NCBI RefSeq assembly: GCF_024398015.1
Contig: NZ_CP073747.1
Location: 630,501 to 694,500 of the forward strand
Direction: 5' to 3'
From: Kordiimonas sp. SCSIO 12610
GTDB taxonomy: Bacteria > Pseudomonadota > Alphaproteobacteria > Sphingomonadales > Kordiimonadaceae
DNA: 64,000 nucleotides
The translations under genes and the position numbers were made by a program. The notes beneath the pieces are model-generated. The model was not told where the DNA came from, made no database searches, and saw only the letters and a list, made by a program, of their open reading frames with translations. Positions 63,247-64,000 of the stretch are shown piece after piece. Position 1 is the stretch's first letter, and every line of letters begins with the position of its first letter.

Positions 63247-64000
63247 TTAGCTACCGCCGCCGTATCCACCGCCGCCACCGCCGCCGCCACCGCCGCCGAA
63301 ACCACCGCCGGCAGGCGCTTGTGCGCGTGGAACATATGCGTTTGATTTCCAGCTAAATCTATCTTTATAGATACCATCTGCTGCTGCAAGTTTCTTCTCA
63401 AGGCGTGGTTTTGCAAATGATTTCAGGTGTGCGAGCACGAGTTGATCATCGCCGTCAAAGAGGCTGGCTTTGTTCCATGTATAAAGACTGGAGACCTGAG
63501 CACCTTTCTTACTGACTTTGACATTCTTTGTTGAGTTGATGAACTTACGAGCGTTTTCCGCTAGCTGCGCTTTGACGGTTCTGCCAGTGAATGCCACTTT
63601 TCCAATAGATGGGCTACCTTGCGTACCGTAGCAGAGACCATAAAGGATTAGCGGATCTTTCCAGTTCGCAAAAAGAATTTCTTGTTCAATCTGCTCTAGC
63701 GATAGCTCTTGGCCTTCAACACTGAAAATCTTCTCAGACCATTTTGAACCGGGTTTGCCAGGGGTGCCGCGATATTTTTTGACCTTGCGGTATCCGCGCT
63801 TTTCTTCGGCAAGGAGCTTGATAACACCTATATTGTGCAAATTCAGCCAATATGCCAACTGCTCGTCCCTGTTTAAGGTCGAAACCTTAATGTTCTCCAG
63901 GTACCGGATATAGCTTTTTACATATGATAAAGTCTGACCTTTGATCGCTGAATAGGCGATTGTATCCTGCTTGCTATTACGAACAGATATGGCTTCCAGA
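63247..64000 (-). CDS. Diverged DUF547 protein with Gly-rich C-terminus (5' truncated by window edge)
   Basis: The frame is open to the window edge, so the N-terminus and any signal peptide are missing. About 250 residues are visible, with the DUF547 'NRDEQLAYWLNLHN' and 'VSSLYTWNKA' blocks. At the place of the usual HYSVNCASYGCP signature it has 'LYGLCYGTQGSP', so the His and the paired Cys are not conserved. The C-terminus is a run of Gly with few other residues (encoded at 63250-63310). A loss of the parent activity is likely. Confidence 0.85.
   Translation of the reverse strand, partial: LEAISVRNSKQDTIAYSAIKGQTLSYVKSYIRYLENIKVSTLNRDEQLAYWLNLHNIGVIKLLAEEKRGYRKVKKYRGTPGKPGSKWSEKIFSVEGQELSLEQIEQEILFANWKDPLILYGLCYGTQGSPSIGKVAFTGRTVKAQLAENARKFINSTKNVKVSKKGAQVSSLYTWNKASLFDGDDQLVLAHLKSFAKPRLEKKLAAADGIYKDRFSWKSNAYVPRAQAPAGGGFGGGGGGGGGGGYGGGS
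63252..63310 (-). repeat. GCC-rich triplet tract encoding poly-glycine
   Basis: Near-perfect CCG/CCA triplets on the plus strand encode a Gly-rich tail with scattered Phe and Tyr. The tract is prone to slippage and could vary in length between strains. Confidence 0.8.

Noticed and set aside
1-64000. CRISPR arrays, insertion sequences, prophage genes, tRNA or rRNA genes
   Set aside because: No direct-repeat array, transposase, integrase, or tRNA/rRNA-like sequence was found by eye; a profile-based scan could still show a small RNA gene.

Overview
The window looks like chromosomal DNA from a moderately AT-rich alphaproteobacterium. Two features point to a marine Kordiimonadales- or Sphingomonadales-like organism: the sorting tail on the protein at 5362-5871 (PEPATWLMMILGFGLVG followed by RRRER), and the exosortase-linked polysaccharide locus around it. 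This placement is inferred from protein families; no rRNA or tRNA gene is visible.

Region 1 (1-27.9 kb) is an exosortase/PEP-CTERM exopolysaccharide locus. It opens with the C-terminal end of an EpsI-type protein and an EpsD-type lipoprotein. Sugar modification genes follow (pyruvyl transferase, FrhB-like partner, acyltransferase), then a PEP-CTERM protein and an AAA ATPase. Next come two nucleotide-sugar dehydrogenases, two NodB deacetylases, an Alg14/Alg13-like split glycosyltransferase, a possible exosortase accessory protein, a priming phosphoglycosyltransferase and GT2 enzymes. Further on lie a formyltransferase, an asparagine-synthase-like protein without a glutaminase cysteine, a Wzy-like polymerase and a Wzx-like flippase. 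The region ends in an acyl-carrier cassette: a MaoC/SDR fusion, an ACP, an FkbH-like HAD/GNAT protein and a GNAT-like protein. I infer that this cassette makes an ACP-bound acyl group that decorates the polymer.

Region 2 (28.0-32.5 kb) holds a large beta-helix/PKD/LamG protein, possibly a secreted polysaccharide lyase or epimerase, and a serine hydrolase. Region 3 (32.6-39.7 kb) is energy transduction: a small TonB-ExbD pair next to a seven-gene operon (DUF3450, long MotA/TolQ/ExbB, short ExbB, two ExbD, TonB, TPR protein) of the TtpC-TonB2 type. Region 4 (40-57.1 kb) is mixed metabolism and housekeeping: FAH hydrolase, fused PabBC, cupin, M28 peptidase, YHS protein, haloalkane dehalogenase, AraC regulator, UDG, cysteine-desulfurase-like enzyme, a soluble triple-PAS chemoreceptor, a Sel1 lipoprotein, and a flavin disulfide reductase with a TVP38 membrane protein and a DUF547 protein.

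Region 5 (57.4-64 kb) is a compact gene set that looks like organoarsenical biosynthesis. It has two glycosyltransferases of the TIGR04282 and TIGR04283 types, an ArsM-like arsenite methyltransferase and a radical SAM protein that does not look like canonical ArsS. Polyprenyl-sugar glycosyltransferases and a second, diverged DUF547 protein follow on the other strand. This variant arsenic pathway and the ACP cassette in the polysaccharide locus are the two best candidates for something undescribed.
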